Source of the DNA: Gallaecimonas sp. GXIMD4217
GTDB taxonomy: Bacteria > Pseudomonadota > Gammaproteobacteria > Enterobacterales > Gallaecimonadaceae
NCBI RefSeq assembly: GCF_038087665.1
Contig: NZ_CP149925.1
Span: 1,613,236 to 1,677,235 of the forward strand
DNA: 64,000 bases
Direction of reading: 5' to 3'
The position numbers and the translations under genes are program-made. Each line of letters starts with the position of its first letter. The stretch's first letter is position 1. The notes under the pieces are model-generated. The model did no database searches, was not told where the DNA came from, and saw only the letters and a program-made list of their open reading frames with translations. Of the stretch, positions 17,618 to 28,000 are shown piece by piece.

Positions 17618-18553
17618 ATGGCAAACTACCGACACATCCTGGTTGTGGCTGATCCGCATCAGGACGAGCAACCCGCCCTCAGCCGGGCCTGTCACCTGGC
17701 CCAGAAAACCGGAGCCAGGCTGACGCTGTTTCTGAGCATCTACGACTTCTCCTACGAGATGACCACCATGCTCTCCGGCGAAGAGCGGGAGGCCATGCGC
17801 AAGGGCGTGATCTCCCAGCGCGAGGAATGGCTGGAGGAGCTGGCGGGGCCCTACCGCAAGAAGGGCTGCAAGCTGGATCTGAAGGTGGTTTGGCATAACA
17901 GGCCCTTCGAGAGCATCATCCGCGAGGTGCTCGACGGCGACTACGACGCCGTCTTCAAATCCACCCACGAGCACCACAAGCTCAGGGCGGTGATCTTCAC
18001 CCCCACCGACTGGCATCTGATGCGCAAGTGCCCGGTGCCTGTGCTGCTGGTCAAGGAACACGAGTGGCCCGCCGGCGGCAATGTGCTGGCCGCCATCAAC
18101 TGTGGCTCAGAGGACGAGGCCCACCAGGATCTCAACAACGTCACCACCGAAGAGGCCCTGGCCCTGGCCAAGGAAATCGACGGCAACGTGCACCTGGTCA
18201 ACGCCTACCCCGGCACCCCGGTCAATATCGCCATCGAGATCCCGGAGTTCGATCCCCACGCCTATACTGAGGCCATGCGCAACCATCACCTCAACCAGGC
18301 CAGGGCCCATGCCCAGAAATACGGCATAGAGGAAAGCAAGGTCCACGTCTATGAAGGCCTGCCCGAGGACGTGCTCCCCAGGGTCGCCGACGACATCGAC
18401 GCCGAGCTGGTGGTGATAGGTACCGTTGGTCGCACCGGCATCTCTGCGGCGCTGATCGGCAACACCGCCGAGCACGTCATCGACCGCCTGGCCAGCGACG
18501 TGCTGGCCATCAAGCCCAGGGACTTCGTCAGCCCCCTGGCCAAGGAAGACTAG
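17618..18553 (+). CDS. uspE: Universal stress protein UspE
   Basis: Tandem-domain universal stress protein, cytosolic, 311 residues. The two Usp folds cover about 3-150 and 155-300. The second keeps the nucleotide-type motif GTVGRTGISAALIGNTAEHV (G-2x-G-9x-G-S/N). The first is degenerate, as usual in UspE (STHEHHKLRAVIFTPTDWHL). E. coli UspE affects stress resistance and motility. The position between fnr/ompW and ttcA is conserved. AAGGGG lies upstream of the ATG. Confidence 0.95.
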   Translation: MANYRHILVVADPHQDEQPALSRACHLAQKTGARLTLFLSIYDFSYEMTTMLSGEEREAMRKGVISQREEWLEELAGPYRKKGCKLDLKVVWHNRPFESIIREVLDGDYDAVFKSTHEHHKLRAVIFTPTDWHLMRKCPVPVLLVKEHEWPAGGNVLAAINCGSEDEAHQDLNNVTTEEALALAKEIDGNVHLVNAYPGTPVNIAIEIPEFDPHAYTEAMRNHHLNQARAHAQKYGIEESKVHVYEGLPEDVLPRVADDIDAELVVIGTVGRTGISAALIGNTAEHVIDRLASDVLAIKPRDFVSPLAKED

Positions 18554-18563
18554 CCCCTGCAAA

Positions 18564-18597
18564 GATGCCGCAGCCATGGCTGCGGCATTTTCTTTTT
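18564..18597 (+). terminator. Terminator after uspE
   Basis: A long GC-rich palindrome (ATGCCGCAGCC / GGCTGCGGCAT) is followed by a T-rich run (TTTTCTTTTT). Confidence 0.88.
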
Positions 18598-18647
18598 CGC
18601 CCCGCCCTTTATAATAAGCGCCCCCATATCGTCCAGCAGGGTGTCAG

Positions 18648-19571
18648 ATGTCGTCCAGCAAAGCCCAATACAACCTCAATAAACTGCACAAGCGGCTGCG
18701 CCGCAACGTCGGCCAGGCCATTGCCGACTTCAACATGATTGAAGACGGCGACCGGATCATGGTCTGCCTGTCCGGCGGCAAGGACTCCTATACCCTGCTG
18801 GATATCCTGCAGAACCTGCGGCAGTCGGCGCCGGTTTCCTTCGAGCTGGTGGCGGTGAACCTGGATCAGAAGCAACCCGGCTTCCCCGAGCACGTGCTGC
18901 CCGAGTACCTGGACGGCCTCGGTGTCGAGTACAGGATCGTCGAGGAAGACACCTACGCCATCGTCAAGGACAAGATCCCCGAGGGCAAGACCACCTGCTC
19001 GCTGTGCTCGCGCCTGCGCCGCGGCATCCTCTATCGCACCGCCAAGGAGCTGGGCTGCAACAAGATAGCCCTGGGCCACCACCGCGACGACATCCTCGAA
19101 ACCCTGTTCCTGAACATGTTCTACGGCGGCAAGCTCAAATCCATGCCGCCCAAGCTGGTCTCCGACGACGGCGAGAACCTGGTGATCCGGCCCCTGGCCT
19201 ACTGCAAGGAGAAGGACATCGCCGCCTACAGCGAGGCCAAGGCCTTCCCCATCATTCCCTGCAACCTGTGCGGCTCCCAGCCCAACCTGCAGCGCCAGGT
19301 GATCAAGGAGATGCTCCAGGACTGGGACCGCCGCTTCCCTGGCCGCATCGAGACCATGTTCAAGGCGCTGCAGAACGTGGTGCCCTCACACCTGGCCGAT
19401 ACCCAACTGTTCGATTTCAAGGGCCTGACCCTGGACAACGCCGAGGGCCTGGAAGGCGATACCGCTTTTGACAAGGAAAGCTTCCCGGCGGTACCTGTCG
19501 GCAAGGAAGAGGATGAGGATGGGCCAAGCATCGATCCGGCGCTGACCCTCAACATCAAGGACGTGAGCTGA
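18648..19571 (+). CDS. ttcA: tRNA 2-thiocytidine(32) synthetase TtcA
   Basis: ATP- and iron-sulfur-dependent enzyme that thiolates C32 of some tRNAs. 307 residues. PP-loop SGGKDS in [13 protein letters not shown] (about residue 45). Cluster-ligand Cys pair in [12 protein letters not shown] and the later pair in [23 protein letters not shown] is the adenylation-region signature. The acidic C-terminal tail (KEEDEDG) is typical of the longer gammaproteobacterial forms. It is a single gene bounded by terminators. Confidence 0.97.
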   Translation: MSSSKAQYNLNKLHKRLRRNVGQAIADFNMIEDGDRIMVCLSGGKDSYTLLDILQNLRQSAPVSFELVAVNLDQKQPGFPEHVLPEYLDGLGVEYRIVEEDTYAIVKDKIPEGKTTCSLCSRLRRGILYRTAKELGCNKIALGHHRDDILETLFLNMFYGGKLKSMPPKLVSDDGENLVIRPLAYCKEKDIAAYSEAKAFPIIPCNLCGSQPNLQRQVIKEMLQDWDRRFPGRIETMFKALQNVVPSHLADTQLFDFKGLTLDNAEGLEGDTAFDKESFPAVPVGKEEDEDGPSIDPALTLNIKDVS

Positions 19572-19573
19572 TC

Positions 19574-19600
19574 AAAAAAGCGGGCCCAGGCCCGCTTTTT
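19574..19600. terminator. Bidirectional terminator between ttcA and the DUF2987 gene
   Basis: Stem AAAAAGCGGGC / GCCCGCTTTTT with a CCAG loop. The A-run on one side and T-run on the other serve both converging transcripts. Confidence 0.92.
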
Positions 19601-20213
19601 ACTGCCCGAACCAGGGCCGGATGGCAAGGGGCGCCTGGCTGAGGCGCAGCCCGGCCTGCGGCGTCAGCGCCTCTTGGGCGATATAGAGGCGGCCGGCCTT
19701 CATCTGGTGGTGGGGCGCCTTTTCCACTTGGGTGCCCTCGGCCAGCATCACCAGGATCCCCTTCGGCTTTGGCAGCAGGAAGGACATCATGCCCCCCTCG
19801 GCGTCGATCAGCGCCGCCATGTCGGTGGCCATGGCGGCCAGCAGCTCGCCGCCGAAGACGCGCTTGCCCTCGACCCGGCCGGTGACGCTCACCGCCAGGT
19901 GGCAGTCCTGCTCGGTATCGAAGCGCACCACCGCCTTGTCGTCCTTGAGCGCCTTGTCGTAGGGCAGCAGCAGCTCGCCCTGGTCGTTGGCCAGCAGCGG
20001 GTAGCTCTGGCCGCCGGCGAAGATGTCGATGGGGGTGAAGTCGCAGGCGCCGCCCTGGGCCTTGAGGGCGAAGGAGAGCCTGGCCAGGGGATAATGGCCC
20101 TTGTGGTAGATCTTGAGGCGATCAAAGAAGCCGTCGTAGTTGAGCATCACCGTCTCGGCCGCCGCCGGCGCCGCCAGGGCGGCCCCGAACAGGGCCAGTA
20201 CCAGCCTATTCAT
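19599..20213 (-). CDS. DUF2987 family exported protein
   Basis: Function unknown. 204 residues with a Sec signal peptide (1-19, ends AAA before ETVML), so periplasmic or envelope-associated. The start of the mature part, LNYDGFFDRLKIYHKGHYP, fits the DUF2987 family known from Shewanella and Vibrio. Two Cys (GGACDF, EQDCHL) may form a disulfide. Its first 8 bases overlap the end of the bax-like gene, and it is the last gene of the minus-strand cluster starting with trhO. Confidence 0.75.
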   Translation of the reverse strand: MNRLVLALFGAALAAPAAAETVMLNYDGFFDRLKIYHKGHYPLARLSFALKAQGGACDFTPIDIFAGGQSYPLLANDQGELLLPYDKALKDDKAVVRFDTEQDCHLAVSVTGRVEGKRVFGGELLAAMATDMAALIDAEGGMMSFLLPKPKGILVMLAEGTQVEKAPHHQMKAGRLYIAQEALTPQAGLRLSQAPLAIRPWFGQ

Positions 20214-20967
20214 CCATGTATCTCCTGTTATGGCGGATCATGGCCAGCAGCTCCTGGACATAATCCTCGCGGCGCTCTGAGTAGCTGAGCAGGCCCCAGA
20301 CCAGCTCGCCGGCCCTGGGCGTCTCGCCGGCCTGGCGCTGGGCGGCCCGGATGGCACGCAGCTCCCGGTAGGCGCCGTGGGTATTGATGTTGTGCAGGTA
20401 GCTGCGCACCGAGTCCTGGGGACTGTCGAACCTGGCCACCTCGTGGCGCTGGTTGGGACCACGCTGCAGGGGCACCAGGCCACAGCCGGGCTGGTAGCAC
20501 CACTGGCCGAAGAAGTTGTAGCCCTGGCGGGCGAAGCGGGAGTTGCCCCAGGCGGACTCGTTGGCGGCCTGGGCCAGCACCATGGCCAGCGGCAGTATGT
20601 CGACCCGGCTCAGCAGCTCCTGCCTGCCCGCTTCGTCCAGGGGCCAGGTCAGCTCATAGTCGCTGGCCAGCTGCGCCAGCCAGTGCTGCTCCGCCTCGCT
20701 TGGCTCCGCCTTGTCCAGCACGCTCTCCAGCCGGGCCCGCTCGGCCAGGATGCGGGCGTTTTCCGCCTCCACCAGGGGTTTGAGGTAGGCAAAGAAGGCC
20801 TTTTTCTTCTCGGTGGTCCGGTCATACTGGCCGAAATCCGGCAGCTGGCTGTCCACCAGCTTGGCATCCCGGGCCGGCGGCGGCCCCGGCTGGCGCAGCG
20901 TCAGCAATACCCCGGCCAACAGCGCCAGCAGCAACAGCGGCGCCTTGAGCACATGCAGGCTTCTCAT
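20206..20967 (-). CDS. bax: Bax-like glucosaminidase-domain protein
   Basis: Putative peptidoglycan N-acetylglucosaminidase, 253 residues. N-terminal hydrophobic segment (about 8-24) serves as signal anchor. The glucosaminidase domain (about 125-250) shows LAQAANESAWGNSRFARQG, with the probable catalytic Glu in ANESAWG, then NFFGQWCYQPGCGLVP and DSVRSYLHNINTH. These match E. coli Bax closely. The start overlaps the stop of the upstream membrane-protein gene (ATGA). It presumably acts on the cell wall in the periplasm. Confidence 0.88.
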   Translation of the reverse strand: MRSLHVLKAPLLLLALLAGVLLTLRQPGPPPARDAKLVDSQLPDFGQYDRTTEKKKAFFAYLKPLVEAENARILAERARLESVLDKAEPSEAEQHWLAQLASDYELTWPLDEAGRQELLSRVDILPLAMVLAQAANESAWGNSRFARQGYNFFGQWCYQPGCGLVPLQRGPNQRHEVARFDSPQDSVRSYLHNINTHGAYRELRAIRAAQRQAGETPRAGELVWGLLSYSERREDYVQELLAMIRHNRRYMDE

Positions 20968-21701
20968 GCGGCCAGCACCCCCTGGCGGCCACGGATGGCC
21001 AGCCTTACGCCGAACAGCTCCCGGTACAACACCCCGTGCAGGTTGAAGTACCAGGGCACGGCCCAGACGAAAAGCAGCCCGAAGCTGAGCACCCCGGCCA
21101 TCAGCGCCAGTCCGCCCAGCAGCTGCACCAGCAGGATCTGCCAGCCGTAGCGAACCGCCAGGTGCAACCCCAGGCGCAGCGCCGCCAATGGGCTGAGGCC
21201 CTTGTCGGCCACCAGCGGTAAGGTGAAGCAGAAGGCCACCAGCAGGAACAGGCCGGGCAGCAGGAACAGGCTCAGTCCCAGCTGCACCAGCACCGAACTG
21301 AGCAGGGCCGCCAGGCTCAGGCGGCTGGCCAGGGGATACCAGGCCAGGGCTTGGCGGAAGCTGGGCGGGATCCCCACGGAGCGGAAGATGCCCAGCATGT
21401 GCAGACCGGTGATCAAGGGGGCGGTCAGGCCGAGGATCAGCAGCTGGCTGAACAGGGCCAGGCCCAGGTGCTCCTGGGGCAGTCCCAGTGCTGGCGCCAG
21501 GCCGGCCAACAGGACGTCCAGGCCATACCAGCCCAGGCCCAGGGCCAGGAAGGTGACCGTCATGGCCAGGCTGCCCTGGCGGCTGTGCTGCCAGGCCTCC
21601 TTGAGGATGGCCTTCATGTCCAGTTGGATCTCGCCCCTCAGGGCCTTGTCCGGATCGCCACCGAGTTTCAGTTCGGTGGCCTTGTCCTGTTCGTCAATCA
21701 T
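20964..21701 (-). CDS. Multi-pass inner membrane protein, unknown function
   Basis: 245 residues. A hydrophilic cytosolic head of about 40 residues ([20 protein letters not shown]) is followed by roughly six hydrophobic helices (for example [19 protein letters not shown] and [19 protein letters not shown]-like segments), ending in a basic tail (RLAIRGRQG). I recognise no transport or enzyme motif. It is coupled by 4-base overlaps to trhO before it and to the bax-like gene after it, so co-expression is expected. The start codon ATG 21701 lies inside the trhO stop. Confidence 0.78.
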   Translation of the reverse strand: MIDEQDKATELKLGGDPDKALRGEIQLDMKAILKEAWQHSRQGSLAMTVTFLALGLGWYGLDVLLAGLAPALGLPQEHLGLALFSQLLILGLTAPLITGLHMLGIFRSVGIPPSFRQALAWYPLASRLSLAALLSSVLVQLGLSLFLLPGLFLLVAFCFTLPLVADKGLSPLAALRLGLHLAVRYGWQILLVQLLGGLALMAGVLSFGLLFVWAVPWYFNLHGVLYRELFGVRLAIRGRQGVLAA

Positions 21702-22678
21702 GCTTTTTCTTGTTGTCTGGCCAGCAGCTCCTGGCGGCGCGCTTCCTTCTCGGCCTTGAGCCTGGCCACGTCCACGGCGATGTGCTGCTGGTTGCGCTGT
21801 TTGGCCAGTTCGATCTGCTTCTGGCGTTCTTCGAAACGCTGGCGGCGCTCCTCGGTCATGCTGTCGTAGCAATGGGGGCAGACCACGCCCTGCATGTACC
21901 GCTCGCTTGCCTTGTCGGCCTCGGTGATGGGGCGGCGGCAGGCGTAGCACTGGTCGTACTGGCCCTGCTCCAGGCCGTGCTTGACGGCGACCCGCTGGTC
22001 GAACACGAAGCACTCGCCCTGCCACAGGCTCTCCTCCTGCGGCACCTCCTCCAGGTACTTGAGGATGCCGCCGTCCAGGTGGTAGACCTCGTCGAAGCCC
22101 TGCTCCTTGAGGTAGGCGGTGGATTTCTCGCAGCGGATACCACCGGTGCAGAACATGGCCACCTTCTTGTGTTTGGTCGGATCCAGGTTTTCCTTCACGT
22201 AGGCGGGGAATTCGCGGAAGGTCTCGGTATTGGGATTGAGGGCGCCCTTGAAGGTGCCTATGCCCACCTCGTAGTCGTTACGGGTGTCCACCAGCAGCAC
22301 CTCGGGATCGGAGATCAGCGCGTTCCAGTCCTTGGGGCTCACGTAGGTGCCGACCACCCTGTTGGGGTCTATGCCTTCCACGCCCATGGTGACGATTTCC
22401 TTCTTCAGCTTGACCTTGGTGCGGTAGAAGGCCTGCTCGTCGGCAAAGGACTCCTTGTAGCTCAGGCCCTCGAATTCTTTGTGGCTGAGCAGCCAGTCAC
22501 GCACCGCGTCTATGCCGGCACGGGGACCGCAGACGGTGCCGTTGATCCCCTCGGCGGCCAGCAGCAGGGTGCCCTTGACCTCGTTTTCCAGCATGCAGTC
22601 GAGCAGCGGCTGGCGCAGGGACTCATAGTGGGGAAGACGAACGAACTTGTAGAGGGCGGCAACAACATAGTGGCCCAT
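21698..22678 (-). CDS. trhO: tRNA uridine(34) hydroxylase TrhO (YceA)
   Basis: Rhodanese-domain enzyme that makes 5-hydroxyuridine at tRNA position 34 using prephenate-derived or oxygen-dependent chemistry (known from E. coli and Bacillus). 326 residues. N-terminal ferredoxin-like part ([36 protein letters not shown]). Rhodanese domain with active-site Cys in [16 protein letters not shown]-terminal zinc-type Cys pairs CYACRRPI and CPHCYD. The tail is a Lys/Glu/Gln-rich helix. It is the first gene of a four-gene coupled cluster. Confidence 0.95.
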   Translation of the reverse strand: MGHYVVAALYKFVRLPHYESLRQPLLDCMLENEVKGTLLLAAEGINGTVCGPRAGIDAVRDWLLSHKEFEGLSYKESFADEQAFYRTKVKLKKEIVTMGVEGIDPNRVVGTYVSPKDWNALISDPEVLLVDTRNDYEVGIGTFKGALNPNTETFREFPAYVKENLDPTKHKKVAMFCTGGIRCEKSTAYLKEQGFDEVYHLDGGILKYLEEVPQEESLWQGECFVFDQRVAVKHGLEQGQYDQCYACRRPITEADKASERYMQGVVCPHCYDSMTEERRQRFEERQKQIELAKQRNQQHIAVDVARLKAEKEARRQELLARQQEKA

Positions 22679-22765
22679 GGTGAGACTCCTTTGGCTGACC
22701 GGCCCGTAAAGCCGGCGCGAAATTTAGGGGCGCCATTGTAGCAAAGTCAGCTGCCCAGGCCACCC

Positions 22766-23389
22766 TCAGGCCGGGGCCAGTCCCCACAGCAGCTTGGCGG
22801 CCAAGGCCAGCAGCACCAGTCCCAGCAGCCGGTCCACCCAGTAGCCCTTGGCGGCCAGGAAGCGACCCAGGGGGCCGGCGGTCAGCAGCACCGACAGCAC
22901 CACGAACCAGAGGCCGGTGGCGATGGACAGGTAGGCGGCAATGCCGACCATGGTCCAGCCGCTGGGGGCGGCGCTCAACACCACCCCGAACAGAGTCAGG
23001 AAGAACAGGGTCGCCTTGGGATTGAGGGCATTGACCAGGAAACCGCGCCTGAAGGCGGCGGCAAAGCCCGGCACCTGGCCGGCCTCGCCACTGAGCTGCA
23101 GGCCGGTGCTGGCACGCAGGGCCCCTACCCCCATCCAGGCCAGGTAGAGGGCGGCGGCCACCGAGAACAGCATCTCCAGGGTCGGGTTCTGCTTGAGCAG
23201 CAGCGCCACCCCGGCCCAGGTATAGAGCATGTGCACCAGGATCCCCGTCCCCACACCCAGGGCCACCTGCATGCCCTTGTGGCGGCCAAAGGCGATGGCG
23301 TGGCGGCTGACCACCGCAAAATCCGGGCCTGGACTGGCCACGGCCAGGAAGTGGGCCCCGGCCAGGAGCAGAAACTGTTCTGTTGTCAT
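22766..23389 (-). CDS. LysE/RhtB family amino-acid exporter
   Basis: Inner-membrane exporter of the LysE superfamily, 207 residues, about six helices. The N-terminal family signature is present: LAVASPGPDFAVVSRHAIAF (the SPGP motif), followed by GRHKGMQVALGVGTG. NPKATLFFLTLFG in the middle is the second conserved element. Substrate unknown; RhtB-type proteins export threonine, homoserine lactone or other neutral amino acids. The thr operon elsewhere in the window gives no direct link. Confidence 0.9.
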   Translation of the reverse strand: MTTEQFLLLAGAHFLAVASPGPDFAVVSRHAIAFGRHKGMQVALGVGTGILVHMLYTWAGVALLLKQNPTLEMLFSVAAALYLAWMGVGALRASTGLQLSGEAGQVPGFAAAFRRGFLVNALNPKATLFFLTLFGVVLSAAPSGWTMVGIAAYLSIATGLWFVVLSVLLTAGPLGRFLAAKGYWVDRLLGLVLLALAAKLLWGLAPA

Positions 23390-23525
23390 CGATACCTCCT
23401 TGCGACAAGGGCCAATGCTGGCACCCCACGGCCGGCAATGGAAGAGGTGGCGTCTTCACATGGGACGGGCCGTGGCTGACATGCGGTCCCTTTTCCGTGG
23501 CCCTGGGGTGAACCCGGCTCCCTGC

Positions 23526-24224
23526 CTATGGCTGGATAAGCCGGTTGACCAGGGCCGGCAGCAGCTCGGCGGCCGGCCCTCGGCAATGCTCGTGAAAGAG
23601 CGGGCTGATGGCGCTGTCCTGGACATTGACCTCGATGCAGTGGGCGCCGGCCCGGCGCGCCTCCTCCACGAAGCCGGCGGCCGGGTAGACCTGGCCGGAG
23701 GTGCCCACGGCCAGGAAGAGATCGGCCTGGTCCAGGGCCAGGTAGATCCTGTCCAGACCCAGGGGCATCTCGCCGAACCAGACCACATGGGGCCTAAGGG
23801 GCGCCGCCGGCAGGCAGCAGGTGCAGTGGCTATCGGTGCCCAGGGGTTCGCTGACGGTGAACAGCTGGCCGCTTCGGGTGCACCTGGCCTTGCGCAGCTC
23901 GCCATGCATGTGCAGCAGCCGTTTGGAGCCGGCCCGCTCGTGGAGATCGTCGATGTTCTGGGTGATCAGCAGGAAGTCGTCGCTGGCCACCTCGAGCTTG
24001 GCCAGGGCCCGGTGGGCGGCGTTGGGCTCCACCTGATCCAGCTGTGCCCGCCTGGCGTTGTAGAAGCGGTGTACCAGTTCCGGATCGGCGGCAAAGGCCT
24101 CGGGGGTGGCCACCTCCTCCAGGCGGTGCTGCTCCCAGAGCCCGTCCTGAGCCCGGAAGGTGCGGATCCCGGACTCGGCGCTGACGCCGGCCCCTGTCAG
24201 TACCACCACCTTTCTGTAATGCAT
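23526..24224 (-). CDS. cobB: NAD-dependent protein deacylase CobB (sirtuin)
   Basis: Sir2-family enzyme that removes acetyl and succinyl groups from lysines; in Salmonella it reactivates acetyl-CoA synthetase. 232 residues. NAD-binding [22 protein letters not shown], catalytic His in [11 protein letters not shown], and zinc-site Cys in RCTRSGQ and CTCC. The FYNARR segment carries the Tyr and Arg that confer desuccinylase activity in E. coli CobB. It is divergently placed to crbR and next to the acetate genes, and acs, its classic substrate gene, is in the same cluster. Confidence 0.94.
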   Translation of the reverse strand: MHYRKVVVLTGAGVSAESGIRTFRAQDGLWEQHRLEEVATPEAFAADPELVHRFYNARRAQLDQVEPNAAHRALAKLEVASDDFLLITQNIDDLHERAGSKRLLHMHGELRKARCTRSGQLFTVSEPLGTDSHCTCCLPAAPLRPHVVWFGEMPLGLDRIYLALDQADLFLAVGTSGQVYPAAGFVEEARRAGAHCIEVNVQDSAISPLFHEHCRGPAAELLPALVNRLIQP

Positions 24225-24396
24225 TTTCCATACACCTCTTTTTGCCGACGACTACACTGCTGCAATGTGTAATGGCTTTTATAACAACGCGTTGCCGGTT
24301 AATTGTTTATCGTTATTGGCGCCAGCGCCTTATGCTGGCAGTATCCTTTAAAAAAACGTTACACTGCCGTGACCCGGTTATTGGACAAGCACCACC

Positions 24397-25041
24397 ATGC
24401 CAGAAATCCTCATCGCCGACGACCACCCGCTGTTTCGCAGTGCCATCCGCCTGGCCATCGAAAGCCAGGGCCAGGACCTGCAGGTGCGCGAATGCTGCGA
24501 CGCCGACAGCCTCTTCGCTCAGCTGGACGGCGACGAGCCGGATCTGGTGCTGCTGGACTTGACCATGCCGGGCGCCCACGGTTTTTCCTGCCTGCTGCAG
24601 CTGCGCGAGCGCTACCCCGCCCTGCCGGTGGTGATCATCTCCGCCCACGAGGACGACCAGAGCCTGTCACGGGCCCACCGGTACGGCGCCCTGGGTTTCA
24701 TCCCCAAGTCGGCGGACCTGGCCGTCATCGGCGATGCCCTGGCCTCGGTGCTGGCCGGCGAGCTCTGGTACCCCGACCATTTCCAGCCCCGGCAGCAGGC
24801 GGCCGAGGAGCAGGCCCTGGCCGACGGCCTGGCGGCGCTGACGCCCCAGCAGTACAAGGTGCTGGCGCTCTTTGCCGAGGGCCTGCTCAACAAGCAGGTG
24901 GCCCACGAGCTGGAGGTATCGGAGGCCACCATCAAGGCCCACGCCACCGCCATCTTCAAGAAGCTCAATGTCCGTAACCGCACCCAGGCGGTCATTGCAC
25001 TGCAGTCGCTGAGCCCAGCTGCCGGATCATCAGCGCCCTGA
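24397..25041 (+). CDS. crbR: Acetate-switch response regulator CrbR (LuxR/NarL type)
   Basis: Two-component response regulator, 214 residues. Receiver domain 1-~120 with acidic pair DDH (residues 8-10 region) and phospho-acceptor Asp54 (LVLLDLTMPG), Lys in FIPKSAD. C-terminal LuxR-type HTH (about 145-205): LTPQQYKVLALFAEGLLNKQ, then VSEATIKAHATAIFKKLNV. The neighbouring transporter-like kinase and the acetate genes identify it with CrbR, which activates acs in Vibrio, Shewanella and Pseudomonas relatives. Its last 50 bases overlap the end of crbS on the other strand. Confidence 0.87.
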   Translation: MPEILIADDHPLFRSAIRLAIESQGQDLQVRECCDADSLFAQLDGDEPDLVLLDLTMPGAHGFSCLLQLRERYPALPVVIISAHEDDQSLSRAHRYGALGFIPKSADLAVIGDALASVLAGELWYPDHFQPRQQAAEEQALADGLAALTPQQYKVLALFAEGLLNKQVAHELEVSEATIKAHATAIFKKLNVRNRTQAVIALQSLSPAAGSSAP

Positions 25042-28000
25042 GTGCCGCCGGCTTGACCATCTTGGCCATGTAGCCGAAGCCGGCCTCCCTGGCCTGTTCG
25101 ATGAGCTCCTGGCGGCTGTCGGCGGTGATCAGCACCCCCGCCAGCGCCCGGCCCAGCTGCTTGCGTACCGCCGCCATCACCGCCAGGCCGTCGTCACCGC
25201 CGTCCAGGTGGTAGTCCGCCAGCATCATGTCCAGCTTGTCGTCGGCCAGGGCCAGCGCCTCCCGGCGGTTGCGGGCGGTGAGCACGGTGCAGCCCCAGCC
25301 TTCGAGCAGTGCAGCCATGGCCGCCAATATGCTTTCGTCGTTGTCCAGGCACAGCACCCTGGGGTTGCCAAGGTGGCTGGGCCCGAACCTTGGCGTGCTG
25401 GCCGGCCGCGCCGGCGCTTCGGCCAGGGGCACCAGCACCCCGAACACGCTGCCTCTGCCGGGCACGGAGCGCAGCGACAGCGGGTGGCCGAGGATCCGGC
25501 CCATGCGCTGGGCGATGGCCAGACCCAGGCCCAGGCCCTTTTCGTCCCTGTCCAGGCGCCGGAATTCCTCGAAGATGGCCTCCTGCTGCTCCGGCGCTAT
25601 GCCGGGGCCTGTGTCCCAGACCTGGATCAGCACGGCCTTGCCGCGCCTGCGGGCGCTGAGCAGCACCCGGCCGCCCTTGCCATAGCGGATGGCGTTGGCC
25701 AGGAAGTTCTGGATGATGCGCCTGAGCAGCAGCCGGTCCGAAGCGACGCTGAGCGCCCGGAGCCGGCAATCCAGGATCACCCCCTGCTCCCGGGCCAGTA
25801 TGGCGAACTCGCCGGCCAGGCTGTCCAGCATGGCCTTGAGGTCGAAGGTGCTGCGGTTCACATTCAGGGTGCCGGCATCCAGTTTGGAGATATCCAGCAG
25901 GTCGGTGAGCAGATCGCCGGCCGATTTCAGCGACGACTTGATGTTCTCCAGCAGGGCCTGGTCGTTGCCCCCCTGCTGCAGCAGCGCCGAGGTGAACAGC
26001 CGGGCGGCGTTCAGCGGCTGCATCAGGTCGTGGCCACAGGCGGCCAGGAAGCGGCTCTTGGACTGGTTGGCCCTGTCGGCCTCGGCCTTGGCGGCGGAAA
26101 GCTCCATGGTGCGCTCGGCCACCCGCAGCTCCAGTTCCTCGTTGGCGGCCTTGAGCAGCCGCTCCGCCCGGCGGTAGACGGTGATGTCGGTGAAGGTCAT
26201 CACGAAGCCGCCGCCGGGCATGGGGTTGCCCTGGACCTTGATCACGCTGCCGTCCGGCCTTTCCCGCTCGGAGCTGTGGGCCGAGCCCTGGCGCATATGG
26301 TTCACCCGCCTGGCCACATGGTCCTCGACGGCGCCAGGCCCGCACCAGCCCCGCTCGGCATTGAAGCGGATCAGCTGTGCCACCGGCCGGCCCACCTGGA
26401 TGAGGCCCGGCGGGTAGTCGAACAGCGCCAGGTAACGGCGGTTCCAGGCCACCAGGTTGAGGTGCCGATCCACCACGGAGATCCCCTCCGAGGCGTTCTC
26501 GATGGCCCCCTGCAGTAGCTCCCGGGAGAACTGCAGCTGCTCTGTGGCCTCGTCCACCAGGGTCACCACCTCGTCCAGGGCGATATCCCGGCCCTGCACC
26601 GCCGAGCGCATCACCAGGGCGGCACTGGCGGCGCCGATCACCGAGGCCATCAGCCGTTCGATGTCTTCCATCAGTTCGGCGCTGGCCTGGCGCGGCAGTT
26701 CGGCACCGCTGCAGCCCTGGGCCCTGGCGTGGCGCTCGATGGCGGCCGCCACCCGCACCGGCCCCACGAAACGGCTTGCCAGGGCCTGGAGATCGGCCAG
26801 GCTGATGGCGCCGCCCTGGCGCTGCTGCTCCTGTCCGCTGGCCACGAAGCTGGCGGCCTGCAGCCGGTCTATGACCCCGGCCCGCAGCAGCAGCGAACCC
26901 AGGCCGTAGACAACGCCGTTGATGAGCAGCGACAGCAGTATGGCGTAGGGACCCAGCAGCCAGTCGTGCAGCCACCACCAGCTGCCGAAACCGGCTGCCA
27001 GTCCCAGCAGCGCCCCCTTGCGGTTGCCGCCCTGCCAATGGAGCCCACCCAGCAGCGCCGGCCCCAGCTGGGCAAAGGCGCCAAAGGCCAGCAGCCCCAT
27101 GGCGGCCAGGGCCTGACCGTTACCCATGTGCCAGTAGACGATCAGGGCCAGCAGCAACAGCAGCAGGATCACCGCCCGGCGCAGGTGCAGCAGCTGGCGG
27201 GCGAAGTGCTCGAAGTTGCGTCCCTCGAGGCGTTTGGTCTTGAGCAGGTAGGGCACCAGCAGCTCGTTGGAGACCATGGTGGCGATGGTGACGGTGGCGA
27301 CGATGACCATGCCGGTGGCGGCGGAGATGGCGCCCAGCACCGCCAGCAGGGCCACCCAGGGGTGTCCCTCCAGCAGCGGCAGCGAGATCACATAGGTGTC
27401 GGCCGCCAGATGGCCCTGGAAGATCAGGCCGCCGGCCAGGGCCAGGGGCGCCACCGGCAGGGCGATCAGCACCAGGTAGAGGGGGAAAAGCCAGCGGGCC
27501 TGGCGCAGATCCCCCTCGGACTGGTTCTCCACCACCATCACGTGGAACTGGCGCGGCAGGCAGAAGAAGGCGAACACCCCCACCAGGCTCTGGGCCAGCA
27601 GGGCTGGCAGGCTCGACAGGGCATCGCTGCGGACCACCTGCTCGGTGACGGCCAGGCTGATCAGCTCGCCCAGGCCGTCGAAGCTGCCGTAGATCACCAC
27701 CAGGGTCACCACCAGCAACGCCATCAGCTTGAGGCCGGACTCGAAGGCCATGGCCAGCATCAGGCCGGGATGGTGCTCGGTGGCGTCGAGCTTGCGGGTG
27801 CCGAACAGGATCGCGAACAGCGCCAGGAAGGCCGCCACCACGGGGGCGGTGCTGCCGGGCAGCTGTTGCTGGCCGCTGAGGATATCCAGGCTCAGCACCA
27901 TGGCCTTGAGCTGCAGGGCGATATAGGGCAGGCAGGCCAGCAGGGCGATCAGGGTGACGGTGGCCGCCACCAGCCGCGACTTGCCGTAGCGGGCCCCCAG

